DNA of 64,000 bases from Rhizopus arrhizus (lineage: Eukaryota; Mucoromycota; Mucoromycetes; Mucorales; Rhizopodaceae). The stretch spans positions 248,001 to 312,000 of the forward strand of contig JAKZZE010000004.1 in the NCBI GenBank assembly GCA_024220505.1, in the 5' to 3' direction. The translations under genes were made by a program, and so were the position numbers. How positions within the stretch are numbered: position 1 is the first letter of the stretch; every line of letters begins with the position of its first letter. The notes beneath the pieces were generated by a model. That model did not search any database, was not told the DNA's origin, and was given only the letters and a program-made list of their open reading frames with translations. Of this stretch, positions 59,437 through 64,000 are shown one piece after another.

Positions 59437-60385
59437 TTTTTATTCCAAATAAAAAAAGAAGGAAAAAAGAAAAAAAAAAATAGATAAAAATCACAGCCAA
59501 TAAATTTTAAGCAGGAAAAAAAAAGAAAAAGAAAAAGAAAAAAACTTAGATTCTTTTATATTTTTCTCCTTGGTTTACATATAAAGTATGTGGTTTTATT
59601 TGTTAGATAATCAAATCATCCTTTTCCTTTATTTTTTGAAGGGAAATAGTTAAAACAAAAAATCAACTGGTGAACTCTGATGTTTTATGAGAAAGAATTA
59701 ATCAGCTGGCATTAAATTGCGTTGCCTTTCTTTTTTGACAATTTCCTGCAGGTTACTTCACAGCAACAAACTATTTTCGTTCCTGAAAGGAAACAACTAT
59801 AATCACTCTGTAAGTTAAAGAAATGATGCCATAGAAAGTCAATACAACAAGAAAATTCTGAAATATTCTTTTCTTTTTACCTTTCAAAAAATGGCTCTTT
59901 ATTATTATGCATAAACTTATAAAAAAATACATTGGAATAAATTGGTTGATCTCACTCAATTATGTTTAAAAAGTAAAAACTGCACTCAAAAAGTTGATAC
60001 ACAATTATAGGGAAACACCTTGTAGTACTGATATATATAAAAAAAAAAGAAAAAACTGCAATTCAAGATAAACTAACATGTGTGGTTAAATCGTACTATT
60101 AACACCAGTTTAAAAGCTAGATACAAGGCAAACATAACGCGCAAAGCTTTTAATTCTTTACTTAAAGGGTCATTGAAAAATGATGCTTTTTGTACTGGAA
60201 GAGAAATTACGGACTGGCTACAGCGCCGGAATAAAACAAGTCACACACTATAGACCCCCTTCCGGTTAAGTGAATCCATTCAGCCAGGGATCTTTTATAT
60301 CCTCCTCTATTAACGGAAAGGTAAAAAAGAAGCACACATAACATTATCCATCCATCCATCTTAACCGTTTCATACAGTTTTTACT
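59437..60385. other. Intergenic region with divergent promoters
   Basis: About 0.95 kb between PAN3 and the ubiquitin-eL40 gene. It is purine-rich next to the PAN3 start (AAAAAGAAAAAGAAAAAG-like, 59520-59545). No gene is recognised. Confidence 0.5.
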
Positions 60386-60885
<500 letters not shown>

Positions 60886-61055
60886 ACTATTCGTTACTTA
60901 TTTGGTTATTATGAAATTCATAATAAACATAAGACTTTCCTCCAAAAATACAGAACTTTAACAATGAAAAAAAAAATTTATTCGAGTAAAACGAAAAAAA
61001 AATGTGTATGATGGTGTGATAAGAAATTCTTTTGATTTGCATATTTGCTTTATTT

Positions 61056-61936
<881 letters not shown>

Positions 61937-62508
61937 CTATTTAAGGTGTTATCGAATCCATCCATCCGTGTTGATGATATCTGTTTACCTTTTGTTCACA
62001 AAAGAAAAATGAAAGGATGTAAAGAAAAAGAGAGAAGAGGAAAAAAAGGGAGAAAAAATAGATGGTTTTCTAACATTTTCCACCCCTCTTCTTCTGGCCC
62101 GGCACAAACTAAGCTGAGAATAAATCATAACAATGCACCAAATTTGGGATTTCTTTTAAACAACGTAATCTATCATTTGACTGCCATTTATTTAATTTGT
62201 CATTAAAGAAATACGTTTAAACAAGATATTTTATTTATAGGCTTAAATGAGCACGCAGCATATCAAGACACCATAATTGCTCAAGCTAGATCAAATAAGA
62301 TGTAAAAGAAGCTAAAAAATCCCTTATAGGAGCAAGGGCAAAAAAGGAAAAAGAATGTGAGTGAGCTATGAGGGAAAGACGTGTCATAGACATCAGTGTG
62401 AGATCGGCTGAAGAAGCTGGTGGATCTTTTTATGTGAATTTGGTAGTTAGGTTCATATAGGTTGGTACAAGTAATTGGATGAACATGTTGGGTATTTATC
62501 CACGGAGT

Positions 62509-63303
62509 CTATGCATGGTCAAGGATATGTCCTGTGCAGTACTTGTATGGTAGGGCAAGGTCATACGACGCCAAGTCGTCGAGTTCAATAAGGCCAGACT
62601 GGACAAAGACGTTGGCAACAGTATTGTAAATGGGAGCCCTGTATTGCCGTAGAGCGACACAGATTCTATGGAGGAATGCTATGCGAGTATGTTGTACTTT
62701 GCGGTCAATGGGTTCATTGACGAGAGTAGGGTCGCGAATGATTGATGGATCTAAAGGATCGAAATCGTCACGGACTGTGATGTTAAATTTGCTCAAGTGT
62801 GAACGGAGCTCAGTTTCGTAACCAATGTGGATAAGGAAGCTGACCAAATTTCTATCTGAATAATGAATATCCAGAATTCGACATGTGTTAATGTGTAGTC
62901 TGCGGAGGTTGGGGCTCAATTGCTGTAGAGGGAGGTGGTGTCGAACGGGTACATGGACGAGTTTAAAGCTTGTTGGTTCAGCAGGTGAAGAGAATTGCCT
63001 GGCAATATCAGCCAGGCTAGGTTTGGAATTATCGCGTTTTGGCTTAGCAATCTTAGGAAAAGGAGTGGGGGCATTGCTAGGCGATAGGAGGCGCTTAGAT
63101 GGGATTGGAGGGCTACGAGGGAAGGAGGAAACAGTTGGCGATGTGGTGTGTCCAGATGGAGAAGGTGGGGTGTATGTGATTGACAGCTTCGGAGCAAGTT
63201 GCTTCTGTAAGAAATCGTTCTCTTGTTGTAACTTGCATATCTCAGCATGAGCAGTAGCTAAGTCTGCCTGAAGTTTTTGGAGTTGCTTGCTGTTGTGGTG
63301 CAT
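62509..63303 (-). CDS. Intact ORF with coiled coil, probably repeat- or retroelement-derived
   Basis: An intron-free frame of 264 residues from ATG at 63303 (MHHNSKQLQKLQADL). The start is a heptad coiled coil (about residues 5-40), then a Pro/Ser-rich linker, then a compact domain with SLADIARQF, LRRLHINTCRILDIHYSDRN, FLIHIGYETELRSHL and RIAFLHRICVALRQYRAP. No reverse transcriptase or endonuclease follows. Coding GC is higher than in nearby intergenic DNA. Coiled coil plus small domain in an intron-free ORF is like ORF1 of LINE elements, and I believe similar proteins are repeated in Mucorales genomes, but no family can be named from sequence alone. Confidence 0.4.
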   Translation of the reverse strand: MHHNSKQLQKLQADLATAHAEICKLQQENDFLQKQLAPKLSITYTPPSPSGHTTSPTVSSFPRSPPIPSKRLLSPSNAPTPFPKIAKPKRDNSKPSLADIARQFSSPAEPTSFKLVHVPVRHHLPLQQLSPNLRRLHINTCRILDIHYSDRNLVSFLIHIGYETELRSHLSKFNITVRDDFDPLDPSIIRDPTLVNEPIDRKVQHTRIAFLHRICVALRQYRAPIYNTVANVFVQSGLIELDDLASYDLALPYKYCTGHILDHA

Positions 63304-63637
63304 AGCGAGGACTTCCAAATAAGGCAAAAATCTATAGAAAGTGATGGAAAACCATCATGGAATATATAATAGTTCCTTATTTTTGTATTACCGATTACGT
63401 AATCACAAGCGAGATATAATATGATACAGATGTTGCTAACAACAAGGCTGCACTTTAAAGACTAATATTGAAAGAAGAGCTTACAGATGGAGATACTGTT
63501 CACTGTGTTTGGCAGCCGTGTATTGGATTACTCTATTAGAAAGTACTTGATGTCAACAGCTTAAAATAAAAAAGGAGAGGAAAAGAAAATATAAAAGGTA
63601 AACACTGGGAAGAATCAAGTTAAAGCTTCCCTTCACA

Positions 63638-63998
63638 ATGGTATCATTATATGAATCTGCTCAATCTACTTTGGCTGTCGTCCATGCAGCTTTAAAAAAC
63701 AACAATAACACCAAGGTCAAGGCTGTGTCAGTGAAAAATAGTTTTCAAATGATTATATATAATGTCAAAATTATTTGTTTATTTGAACAAGATAATTCAT
63801 TGTGTTGACTATTTTATTTAGTATCCTCTTTTTTCTAAACACGTTCTTCTCGTCTAGAAATTTGAAAATACTAAATGTGTTGATTTTTCCAATGAATTTG
63901 GATATCAGGATTCTTATTTTGCATTCTACAGAGATCGAAGCTTTCCTTACTGTTTAATTTATACCAATGACCTACAGAAAAGCCTACGACCGAAGTAA
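63638..63998 (+). CDS. Small two-exon protein of unknown function
   Basis: Exon 1 (63638-63730) codes MVSLYESAQSTLAVVHAALK and a short basic tail; exon 2 (63858-63998) codes KFENTKCVDFSNEFGYQD with SYFAFYRDRSFPYCL and stops at 63996-63998. Total 77 residues. The donor is GTGAAA; using GTCAAG five codons earlier would also keep frame. No family is recognised. The gene ends two bases before the window edge. Confidence 0.4.
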
Positions 63999-64000
63999 TT

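Noticed and set aside
62885..63250. 121-residue plus-strand ORF
   Set aside because: Shadow of the intron-free repeat-type ORF on the minus strand.

Overview
The window is nuclear DNA of an early-diverging filamentous fungus, most likely a member of the Mucorales (Mucoromycota). The grounds are short GT-AG introns of about 45-75 nt in almost every gene, an AT-rich sequence full of long A or T runs (up to 43 nt), closely packed convergent genes, and a gene set that fits this group: a B12-linked methionine synthase reductase, an Rrm4-like RNA-binding protein and a TnpB/Fanzor relic. Species was not determined. All exon models were built by eye from splice signals and reading-frame phase.

Layout. 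1-6 kb: 3' part of an Nsa1/WDR74 ribosome-assembly factor, a three-RRM plus MLLE protein of Rrm4 architecture, and a membrane-linked class 3 lipase that converges on it with 9 bp between stop codons. 6-16 kb: gene-poor, with a nearly perfect 104-bp inverted repeat, a tail-anchored Bqt4/APSES-like protein, and relics of repeat-derived genes. 16-29 kb: gene-dense, with a CENP-E-type kinesin, mitochondrial ribosomal proteins uL5m and uL1m, the amphiphysin homologue Rvs167, a PAK/STE20-like kinase, a divergent Rab11/Ypt31 GTPase and a small unknown protein. 31-39 kb: an HSL/AES-type esterase, methionine synthase reductase, and the NatA auxiliary subunit Naa15. 38.7-44.6 kb: about 6 kb with no ORF of 60 codons or more. 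44.6-54 kb: Nhp2, Rvs161, a LIM-RhoGAP protein, a PIH1-domain protein, TYW3 and eL28. 54-56.6 kb: decayed TnpB/Fanzor-like and Tc1/mariner genes side by side. 56.7-64 kb: PAN3, ubiquitin-eL40, Ran, an intact repeat-type ORF and a small gene at the right edge.

Most genes are housekeeping: ribosome biogenesis and translation (Nsa1, Nhp2, uL1m, uL5m, eL28, ubiquitin-eL40, TYW3), mRNA fate (Rrm4-like, PAN3), co-translational modification and assembly (Naa15, PIH1), and polarity or membrane traffic (Rvs167, Rvs161, Rab11-like, LIM-RhoGAP, PAK-like kinase, kinesin-7). Both subunits expected to form the fungal BAR heterodimer, Rvs161 and Rvs167, lie about 21 kb apart. The most unusual points are a kinesin motor domain that needs a 6-nt and a 4-nt exon to be complete, with a hydrophobic C-terminal tail; a TnpB/Fanzor relic next to a mariner relic; a Rab with DTTGQE in switch II; and a one-base frame break in Nhp2.
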